This document shows positions 57,924 through 64,000 of a stretch of DNA of 64,000 nucleotides, piece by piece (the first letter of the stretch is position 1; the number at the start of each line of letters is the position of its first letter). Made by a program: the position numbers and the translations under genes. Source of the DNA: an uncultured Oscillospiraceae bacterium (GTDB taxonomy: Bacteria; Bacillota; Clostridia; Oscillospirales; Oscillospiraceae); contig CAJUEC010000001.1 in the NCBI GenBank assembly GCA_910585155.1, forward strand, positions 79,924 through 143,923, read 5' to 3'. The notes under the pieces were generated by a model. It was not told the origin of the DNA. It saw only the letters and a list, made by a program, of their open reading frames with translations, and made no database searches.

Positions 57924-58970
57924 ATGAAATATTCCATTTTCGGCGAGTCTCACGGCCCCGCCATCGGCGTGGTGCTGGAGGGCGTCCCCCCGGGGCTGGA
58001 GCTGGACCTGGACGCCGTCCGCTTTGATCTTGCCCGCCGGGCCCCGGGGAAAAGCCCCCTGTCCACCGCCCGGCGGGAGGCGGATGAGCCCCGGATCCTC
58101 TCCGGCGTGTTTGAGGGCCGTACCACCGGCGCGCCCCTGTGCGCCGTCATGGAAAACACCGATACCCGCTCGGCGGACTACGCCCGCACCAAGGACCTTG
58201 CCCGCCCTGGCCACGCCGATTACGCCGCCCATGTGCGCTATGGCGGGTTCAACGACTACCGGGGGGGCGGGCACTTCTCCGGGCGGCTCACCGCACCCCT
58301 GGTGTTCGCCGGGGGGGTGGCCAAGCAGGCGCTGGCACAGCGGGGCGTCTTTGTGGGGGCCCACATTTCCTCCATCTACGGCATCGGCGACGACGCCCTG
58401 GAGGACTGGGAATCCCTGCGGGCCGCCGCCGCCAAGGACTTCCCCGTCCTCAACGACGAGAAGGGCGGGGAGATGCAGGCCGCGATTCTGGAGGCCAAAA
58501 ACGATCTGGATTCGGTGGGCGGAGCCATTGAGTGCGGTGTGTTCGGCCTGCCCCCCGGGCTGGGGGAGCCGGATTTTGGCCGCAATGCCGAGGGAATTTT
58601 CTCCCAATACCTGTTCGCCGTCCCGGCGGTGAAGGCGGTGGCCTTTGGCGCGGGGGTGGCCTTCGCCCTCATGCGGGGGTCGGAGGCCAACGACCCGCTG
58701 TACGTGGACGGGGACGGCTCGGTGAAGGGGGAGCAGAACTGCGCCGGGGGGATCAACGGCGGCATCACCAACGGAATGCCCCTGGTGTTTGAGGTCACCC
58801 TGCGGCCCACCCCCTCCATCGCCCGGCAGCAGTTCACCGTGGACCTGGCGAAGGGGGAGAACGCCGTGCTGGAGCTCCAGGGGCGGCACGACCCCTGTGT
58901 GGTCCACCGGGCGGTGCCGGTGATCGAGGCGGCGGCGGCGCTGGCTGCCTGTGAACTATTGGGAATCTGA
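57924..58970 (+). CDS. aroC: chorismate synthase
   Basis: A 348-residue FMN-dependent enzyme making chorismate from EPSP. FGESHGPAIGVVLEGVP, RPGHADYAAHVRYG, GGHFSGRLTAPLVFAGG and the C-terminal GRHDPCVVHRAVPV are family motifs. AAGGAG overlaps the aroA stop region and is 10 bases ahead of the ATG. Slightly shorter than the common 360. Confidence 0.96.
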   Translation: MKYSIFGESHGPAIGVVLEGVPPGLELDLDAVRFDLARRAPGKSPLSTARREADEPRILSGVFEGRTTGAPLCAVMENTDTRSADYARTKDLARPGHADYAAHVRYGGFNDYRGGGHFSGRLTAPLVFAGGVAKQALAQRGVFVGAHISSIYGIGDDALEDWESLRAAAAKDFPVLNDEKGGEMQAAILEAKNDLDSVGGAIECGVFGLPPGLGEPDFGRNAEGIFSQYLFAVPAVKAVAFGAGVAFALMRGSEANDPLYVDGDGSVKGEQNCAGGINGGITNGMPLVFEVTLRPTPSIARQQFTVDLAKGENAVLELQGRHDPCVVHRAVPVIEAAAALAACELLGI

Positions 58971-59027
58971 CAACTGCGGGCTGTCCCCTCTGGGGCGAGG
59001 CAAAAAGAAAACTGTGAGGAATCAAAT

Positions 59028-59516
59028 ATGGATTTAAAAACTCTGCGTCAAACAGATGAGGGCGTGGTCATCCTCCCCGGCGCGGCGGTGGTGGGAGATG
59101 TGACCCTGGGCGAGGGCTGCTCGGTGTGGTTCAACGCCGTGCTACGGGGGGACGGCAGGCCCATCGCCCTGGGGGCGGGCTGCAACGTCCAGGACTGCGC
59201 CGTCCTCCACTCGGAGAAGGCCCCCACGGTGCTGGGGGAATACGTCTCGGTGGGCCACGGGGCCATCGTCCACGGGGCCCAGGTGGGGGACAACACCATT
59301 GTGGGCATGGGCGCCACCCTGCTGGACTTCGCCAAAATCGGCAGAAACTGCATGGTGGGGGCGGGGGCCGTGGTGACGGGGAAGATGGACGCCCCCGACG
59401 GCTCCCTGGTGCTGGGCAGCCCCGCCCGAGTGGTCCGGCCCCTCACGGAAGCGGAGATTGCCGGCCTGCGCCGCAACGCGGAGCACTACGCCGAGCTGAA
59501 GGAGAGGTACCGCTGA
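59028..59516 (+). CDS. gamma-class carbonic anhydrase-like hexapeptide-repeat protein
   Basis: A 162-residue left-handed beta-helix protein. GAAVVGDVTLGEGCSVWFNAVLRGD is the family opening (seen as the GDV..G...W..AVLRGD pattern). The metal histidines lie in VLHSE and GHGAIVHGA. Members bind zinc or iron; many have no proven carbonic anhydrase activity. It lies inside the aro operon and its TGA overlaps the pheA ATG (TGATG), so it is translationally coupled. Confidence 0.88.
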   Translation: MDLKTLRQTDEGVVILPGAAVVGDVTLGEGCSVWFNAVLRGDGRPIALGAGCNVQDCAVLHSEKAPTVLGEYVSVGHGAIVHGAQVGDNTIVGMGATLLDFAKIGRNCMVGAGAVVTGKMDAPDGSLVLGSPARVVRPLTEAEIAGLRRNAEHYAELKERYR

Positions 59517-60676
59517 TGGACGAGCTGCAAGACCTGCGCCGGGACATCGACGCCATCGACCGGGAGCTGGTGGAGCTGTTCCGCCGGCGGATGGACGTGA
59601 CCGCCCGGGTGGGGGCGTACAAGCGGGAGCGGGGCATCCCGGTGCTGGACCAGGAGCGGGAGCGCCAGGTGCTCCGCAACAAGGGGGAGCTGGCCGGGGA
59701 GGAGCTGCGCCCCGCCGTCATCACCCTGTACCAGACCATCATGGCCCTGTCCCGGCGGCAGCAGCGGGACCTGCTGGGCCAGGGGCCGGACAACCCCGGC
59801 GTCCTGCGCTGGCGGCAGGCCCAAAGCGCCCAGCGCTCCCCCGTCTCCGCCCCCCGGGTGGTGTACCAGGGGGAGCCGGGGGCCTACAGCGAGCAGGCGG
59901 CGCTGGACTTCTTCGGCCCGGGCGCGGACACCGCCGGGCTGGAGCAGTTCGAGGACTGCTTCCTGGCCCTGCGGGAGGGACGGGCGGACTACGCCGTGCT
60001 GCCCATCGAGAACAGCTCCACCGGGGCCATCCGGCAGATCTGCGACCTGCTCACCCAGTACGAGTGCTACATGGTGGGGGAGACCACGGTGCGGGTGGAG
60101 CACTGCCTCATGGCCCTGCCCGGGGCCTCTCTGGAAGGGATCACCCACGTCTATTCCCACGAGCAGGGGCTGTTTCAGTGCGAGCGGTATCTCAACGCCC
60201 ATCCGGGCTGGAAGCAGGTCCCCCAGGCGGACACCGCCGGGTCGGCCAAAATGGTGGCGGACAGCGGCGACCTGACAAAGGCCGCCATTTGCTCGGCGCG
60301 GGCGGCGGAGATCTACGGGCTGGAGATCCTGGCCCGGGGCGTCAACCACAACACCCATAACACCACCCGGTTTGTGGTGGTGTCCCCCCGGCTGGAGCTG
60401 CGCCCCGGCGCGGACAAGATCAGCACCCTCTTTGTCCTGCCCCACCAGGCCGGGTCCCTCCACGAGGTGCTCACCGTCTTCTCCGTCCACGGGCTGAACA
60501 TGGTGAAGCTGGAGTCCCGCCCCCTGCCCGGGCGGAGCTGGGAGTACATGTTCTTTCTGGAGTTCACCGGGGAGCCGGGCAGCCCCGCTGTGGAGGACGC
60601 CCTCCACGAGCTGGCCCAGACCACCGGGGAGTTCCGGGTGCTGGGCTGGTTCCCCTCCAATCTGGGGCAGGAATAA
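59516..60676 (+). CDS. pheA: bifunctional chorismate mutase / prephenate dehydratase with ACT domain
   Basis: A protein of 386 residues. Residues 1-90 are an AroQ-type chorismate mutase (LRRDIDAIDRELVELFRRRM, YKRERGIPVLDQERE). About 112-290 are prephenate dehydratase (YQGEPGAYSEQAAL, PIENSSTGAI, THNTTRFVVVSP). About 300-380 are an ACT domain with ESRPLPGR, the phenylalanine-binding site for feedback inhibition. It commits chorismate to phenylalanine. The frame is open further upstream, but only over the previous gene. Confidence 0.96.
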   Translation: MDELQDLRRDIDAIDRELVELFRRRMDVTARVGAYKRERGIPVLDQERERQVLRNKGELAGEELRPAVITLYQTIMALSRRQQRDLLGQGPDNPGVLRWRQAQSAQRSPVSAPRVVYQGEPGAYSEQAALDFFGPGADTAGLEQFEDCFLALREGRADYAVLPIENSSTGAIRQICDLLTQYECYMVGETTVRVEHCLMALPGASLEGITHVYSHEQGLFQCERYLNAHPGWKQVPQADTAGSAKMVADSGDLTKAAICSARAAEIYGLEILARGVNHNTHNTTRFVVVSPRLELRPGADKISTLFVLPHQAGSLHEVLTVFSVHGLNMVKLESRPLPGRSWEYMFFLEFTGEPGSPAVEDALHELAQTTGEFRVLGWFPSNLGQE

Positions 60677-60683
60677 GAACGAG

Positions 60684-60699
60684 TGTTTCACGTGAAACA
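60684..60699. other. parS centromere site
   Basis: TGTTTCACGTGAAACA is a perfect 16-bp palindrome and fits the bacterial parS consensus TGTTNCACGTGAAACA at every position. ParB/Spo0J binds such sites to segregate the chromosome, and they cluster near the replication origin. It lies between pheA and aroK. Confidence 0.92.
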
Positions 60700-60720
60700 T
60701 TTTGGAGAGAGGAGCGGGCC

Positions 60721-61230
60721 ATGGAAAAAAACATCGTGTTGATCGGCATGATGGGCAGCGGCAAGACCACCGTGGGCCGCCTGCTGGCCCAACGGCTGGG
60801 CCGGGAGCTGGCGGACACCGACGCCCTCATTGAGCAGCGGCAGGGCCGTTCCATCCCGGACATATTCTCCCAGGACGGCGAGGAGGGGTTCCGGGCGCTG
60901 GAGCTGGAGCTGTGCCGGGAGCTGTCCGGGCGGCAGGGGCTGGTGATCGCCTGCGGCGGGGGCCTGCCCATGCAGGAGGGGGCTATCGCCGCTTTGAAGG
61001 AAAACGGCCTGGTATTCTGGCTGGACCGGGACCCGGGGGAGACCTACTACGGGCTGGACGTGTCCGGCCGCCCCCTGGCCCAGGGGGGGCGGGAGGACTT
61101 TTTGGAGCGTTATGCCCGCCGCTCCCCCAGCTACCACCGCTGGGCGGACTACATCATCCCCTGCGGGGACGGCCCCCAGGAGGCTGAACGCCTGATTTCC
61201 ACCATTTACTTGGAGGTGTCCCAGTCATGA
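60721..61230 (+). CDS. aroK: shikimate kinase
   Basis: A 169-residue NMP-kinase-like enzyme phosphorylating shikimate. GMMGSGKTTVGRLLAQRLG is the P-loop, DTDALIEQRQGRSIPDIF the substrate-binding helix and ACGGGLPM the GGG motif. GGAGAGAGGAG precedes the ATG. Its stop overlaps the aroQ start (ATGA). Confidence 0.95.
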   Translation: MEKNIVLIGMMGSGKTTVGRLLAQRLGRELADTDALIEQRQGRSIPDIFSQDGEEGFRALELELCRELSGRQGLVIACGGGLPMQEGAIAALKENGLVFWLDRDPGETYYGLDVSGRPLAQGGREDFLERYARRSPSYHRWADYIIPCGDGPQEAERLISTIYLEVSQS

Positions 61231-61658
61231 AATTCCTCATCATCAACGGCCCCAACCTGAACCTGCTGGGCAGGCGGGAGCCGGGGATCTACGGCGACCA
61301 GAGCTACGACGCCCTGTGCGCCCTCATTCAGGACCACGCCGCCGCCCATGGCTCCACCGCCCGCTGCTTCCAGTCCAACCACGAGGGGGCCATCATCGAC
61401 GCCATCCAGGAAGCCGACGGGGTGTACGACGCCATCGTCATCAACCCCGGGGCCTACACCCACTACAGCTACGCCATTCTGGACGCGCTGAAGGCGGTGG
61501 ACGTGCCCGCCTACGAGGTGCATATCAGCCACATCGACCAGCGGGAGCCCTTCCGGGCGGTGTCCGTCACCGCCCCGGCCTGCGTGGGCCAGCTGTACGG
61601 CCACGGGTTCCAAGGCTACCTCATGGCCATGGACTGGTTTTTGGAGGGCGGCACATGA
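61227..61658 (+). CDS. aroQ: type II 3-dehydroquinate dehydratase
   Basis: A 143-residue dodecameric enzyme making 3-dehydroshikimate. INGPNLNLLGRREPGIYG holds the catalytic Arg/Tyr loop, INPGAYTHYSYAILDAL and EVHISHIDQREPFR the His and binding residues. It overlaps aroK and aroE by 4 bases each. Confidence 0.96.
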   Translation: MKFLIINGPNLNLLGRREPGIYGDQSYDALCALIQDHAAAHGSTARCFQSNHEGAIIDAIQEADGVYDAIVINPGAYTHYSYAILDALKAVDVPAYEVHISHIDQREPFRAVSVTAPACVGQLYGHGFQGYLMAMDWFLEGGT

Positions 61659-62494
61659 AATTGCAGGTCATCGGCGACCCGGTGCTCCACTCCAAGTCCC
61701 CCGTCATCCACGGGGCCATGCTGGGGGCGCTGGGGCTGGACGTATCCTATACCCCCCAGGTGGTCCGCCGGGGGGAGCTGCCGGACTATCTGCGCTGGGC
61801 CCGGGAGAACGGCGTCACCGGCTTCAACGCCACCATGCCCCACAAGGAGGACCTGCTCCCCCTGCTGGACTGGCTGGACGGGGACGCCGCCCTGTGCGGG
61901 GCGGTGAACACCGTCTGCCTTCGAGGGGGAAAGTGGATCGGCTTCAACACCGACGGGGGCGGGGCCCAGGCGGCGCTGGAGGGGGCGGGGCTGTGGCCCG
62001 CCCGGAACGTGGCGCTGCTGGGGGCGGGGGGCGCGGCCAAGGCGGTGGCCTTCCGGCTGGCCCAGGCGGGAGCGGAGCGGGTGTGGGTGTGCAACCGGAC
62101 CGCGGAGCGGGCGGAGGCCCTGTGCGGCCAGTACCGGTGTCAGGCGCTGGCGCCCGCCGGGTTTGACCCGGCCACCCTCCGCCGCCTGGCGGCGCAGTCC
62201 CAATTGCTGGTCAACTGCACCAGCCTGGGCATGGCGGGCTGTGGGCGCCAGTTTGAGGATTTTTCCTTCCTGGACGCCCTGCCCCAGGGGGCGGGGGTGT
62301 TCGACCTCATCTACCACCCGGCCCAGACCGAGCTGCTGGCCCAGGCGGAGCGCCGGGGGCTGCCCACGCTGAACGGCCTTCCCATGCTGGTGAATCAGGC
62401 GGTGCTGGCGCTGGAGCATTTCCTGGACCGCCCTCTGGACCGGAAGGCCATGGCGGAGGCCGCCGCCAGCGCCCTGCGCGGGGAGGAAGCATGA
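61655..62494 (+). CDS. aroE: shikimate dehydrogenase
   Basis: A 279-residue NADP-dependent enzyme reducing 3-dehydroshikimate. HSKSPVIHGAML and FNATMPHKEDLLPLL bind the substrate (catalytic Lys in MPHK), FNTDGGGAQAAL continues the site and LLGAGGAAKAVAF is the nucleotide loop. The start overlaps aroQ by 4 bases; the longer frame runs inside aroQ. Its stop overlaps the next gene by 4 bases. Confidence 0.95.
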   Translation: MKLQVIGDPVLHSKSPVIHGAMLGALGLDVSYTPQVVRRGELPDYLRWARENGVTGFNATMPHKEDLLPLLDWLDGDAALCGAVNTVCLRGGKWIGFNTDGGGAQAALEGAGLWPARNVALLGAGGAAKAVAFRLAQAGAERVWVCNRTAERAEALCGQYRCQALAPAGFDPATLRRLAAQSQLLVNCTSLGMAGCGRQFEDFSFLDALPQGAGVFDLIYHPAQTELLAQAERRGLPTLNGLPMLVNQAVLALEHFLDRPLDRKAMAEAAASALRGEEA

Positions 62495-63429
62495 AAAAAG
62501 CACTCAAAATCCTCGCGGTCATGGGCGGGGTCCTTGTGCTGCTGCTGGCCGCATGCGCGCTCAATCACCACATTCAGCTGAAACGGGAGGCGCCGCTTTG
62601 TGCTCCCTTCACCAATCTGGTCACGGTGGACGGCGCGCGGATGAGCGTCTATGTGGAGGGCGGGGGAGAGCGTACCCTGGTATTGATGTCGGGCAGCGGC
62701 ACCTGCTCCCCTGTCCTGGACTTCAAGGCGCTGTATTCCCAGCTCACCAGTGCGTATCAAATCGCGGTGGTGGAAAAGTTCGGCTACGGATTCAGCGACA
62801 TCACCAATAAGAGCCGGGACATCGGCGTCATGCTGGAACACACGCGCGCCGCCCTGACACAGGCGGGACTGGAGCCCCCCTATGTCCTGTGCCCCCACTC
62901 CATGTCCGGGATCGAGGCGGTATACTGGGCGCAGCAGTACCCCGATGAGGTGGAGGCCATCATTGGCCTGGACATGTCCACCCCCGCAGCCTATGGGGAA
63001 ATGACAATCAGCGGGCCTGTTCTGCAAGCGCTGCAATTTGGCGGGGCTGTGGGGCTGACCCGGTTCATCCCCGGCCTTTCGGACAGCGCCGCCATCCAGA
63101 GCGGGGCGCTGTCCGAGGACGAGCAGGCCATCTACCGCGCCATATTTTACCGCCGCACCATGACCAGCGACATGGTAAATGAGGCCCTGTGCGTCAAGGA
63201 CAACGCGGAGACCGTGGCCGGAGGCGGAATACCGCAGATCCCGTTCCTGCTGTTCTGCTCCGACGGAAGCGGCGGCACCGGGTTTTCAAAGGAGGCTTGG
63301 CGGGCCATTCAGGCCGGATTCGCGGCAGAATGCGGGGATGCGCAGGTGATTGAGCTGGACTGCGGCCACTATGTCCACGATTTTGAATATGAGCGGATTG
63401 CGGCGGAAATAAAAGATTTCCTAACCTAA
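62491..63429 (+). CDS. alpha/beta-hydrolase fold protein, membrane-anchored
   Basis: A protein of 312 residues. An N-terminal hydrophobic segment (about 5-25) ends in LLAACALN, which could be a lipobox or a plain membrane anchor. The hydrolase core follows: LVLMSGSGTCSP (oxyanion region), PHSMSGIEAVYW (nucleophile Ser) and LDCGHYVHDF (His). Substrate unknown. It is coupled to aroE by an ATGA overlap although it has no evident link to the shikimate pathway. Its codon use looks less GC-extreme than the aro genes. Confidence 0.8.
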   Translation: MKKALKILAVMGGVLVLLLAACALNHHIQLKREAPLCAPFTNLVTVDGARMSVYVEGGGERTLVLMSGSGTCSPVLDFKALYSQLTSAYQIAVVEKFGYGFSDITNKSRDIGVMLEHTRAALTQAGLEPPYVLCPHSMSGIEAVYWAQQYPDEVEAIIGLDMSTPAAYGEMTISGPVLQALQFGGAVGLTRFIPGLSDSAAIQSGALSEDEQAIYRAIFYRRTMTSDMVNEALCVKDNAETVAGGGIPQIPFLLFCSDGSGGTGFSKEAWRAIQAGFAAECGDAQVIELDCGHYVHDFEYERIAAEIKDFLT

Positions 63430-63447
63430 ACAAATAAGGAGACGGCT

Positions 63448-64000
63448 ATGGAGCTTTTTGCCAACGCGAAAATCAACCTCACCCTGGATATCCTCCGCAG
63501 GCGGGAGGACGGCTACCACGACCTCCAAATGGTGATGCAGGCCGTCACCCTGGCGGACCAGCTCACCGTGACCCCGGCCCGGGGGCCGGAGGGCAGCGCG
63601 GTCACCGATCTGCGCTTTCTGCCCACCGGGCGGAAAAACCTGGCCCAGGCGGCGGCCGCCGCCTTCCGCCAGGCAGTGGGCCGGGAGGAGCAGGTGGACG
63701 TGGACATCCAAAAGCATATCCCGGTGTGCGCTGGACTGGCCGGCGGGAGCGCCGACGCCGCCGCCGTCCTCCGGGCCATGAACGCCCTCACCGGGGCGGG
63801 GCTGAGCGGCGTCCAGCTGGCCCAAATCGGGGAGTCGGTGGGCTCCGACGTGCCCTTCTGCGTGCTGGGCGGGGCCGCCCTGGCGGAGGGCCGGGGGGAG
63901 CTCCTCACCCCGCTCCCCGCCCTGCCCCCCTGCCACATCGTCATCTGCAAGCCCCCCTTCTCCATCTCCACCCCCCAGCTGTTCTCCCGGGTGAACGTGC
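63448..64000 (+). CDS. ispE: 4-diphosphocytidyl-2-C-methyl-D-erythritol kinase (partial, runs off the window)
   Basis: An open frame from the ATG at 63448 (AAGGAGACGG upstream) to the window end, 184 codons without stop. MELFANAKINLTLDILRRRE is the IspE opening, with the catalytic Lys of AKIN and DGYHDL. PVCAGLAGGSADAAAVLRAM is the GHMP-kinase ATP loop, and SVGSDVPFCVLGG carries the catalytic Asp. It belongs to the methylerythritol phosphate route to isoprenoids. The missing C-terminal third lies beyond 64000. Confidence 0.93.
   Translation, partial: MELFANAKINLTLDILRRREDGYHDLQMVMQAVTLADQLTVTPARGPEGSAVTDLRFLPTGRKNLAQAAAAAFRQAVGREEQVDVDIQKHIPVCAGLAGGSADAAAVLRAMNALTGAGLSGVQLAQIGESVGSDVPFCVLGGAALAEGRGELLTPLPALPPCHIVICKPPFSISTPQLFSRVNV

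Noticed and set aside
1..64000. tRNA, rRNA, integrase, phage or plasmid genes
   Set aside because: Scanned by eye and none recognised; a covariance-model and profile search would be needed to exclude small RNAs.

Overview
The window is GC-rich bacterial DNA with AGGAGG-type ribosome binding sites, clear sigma-A promoters, a phosphotransferase system whose HPr keeps the Firmicutes regulatory serine, a parS site and a B12-dependent propanediol microcompartment. Together with the BspA/InlB-repeat/SLH surface protein, rubrerythrin, TRAP transporter and many PTS genes, this suggests an anaerobic, gut-type Clostridia (Oscillospiraceae-like) chromosome. That placement is inference; no rRNA or other taxonomic marker gene is present. 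About 60 protein genes are described; no tRNA, rRNA or CRISPR array was seen. || Region 1 (1-8566, + strand): a galactitol-type PTS operon entering from the left. IIB and IIA flank a tryptophan-synthase-beta-like protein that has lost its PLP lysine and two TrpA-like barrels that have lost the TrpA catalytic pair. A third TrpA-like barrel keeps both catalytic residues. They are followed by a five-domain PRD regulator and by HPr and Enzyme I. This is the best candidate for an undescribed system. || Region 2 (8567-14496): a 161-bp MITE-like element, a rubrerythrin gene under a Fur/PerR-like box, then a mannose-family PTS operon (IIB, IIC, IID, SIS protein, IIA) and an RpiR regulator. || Region 3 (14497-19294): a 1539-residue S-layer-anchored repeat protein behind a consensus promoter. 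|| Region 4 (19433-29859): an MBL-fold hydrolase, an AraC regulator, an enolase-superfamily dehydratase, an RraA-like protein, a TRAP transporter, a GldA-like dehydrogenase, a mannonate-dehydratase-like enzyme and a HAD phosphatase. It looks like uptake and catabolism of a sugar acid. || Region 5 (29929-31802): a second MITE copy, an ATP pyrophosphatase, and an ECF S component paired with a DUF4430 protein. || Region 6 (31992-50912, - strand): a propanediol-utilisation microcompartment locus almost colinear with the classical pdu operon (A B C D E G H K J L, EutJ-like, flavoprotein, N O P S T U V). Upstream lie pduQ, an AraC-type response regulator and a PocR-domain sensor whose kinase domain looks degenerate. 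|| Region 7 (51170-53623): two divergent membrane-protein genes of unknown role. || Region 8 (53640-64000, + strand): an aromatic amino acid operon, aroF-aroB-aroA(GNAT fusion)-aroC-gamma carbonic anhydrase-pheA-aroK-aroQ-aroE. It is preceded by a short leader peptide rich in Phe/Tyr/Trp codons and an attenuator, and it contains a consensus parS site. An alpha/beta hydrolase and the start of ispE follow.
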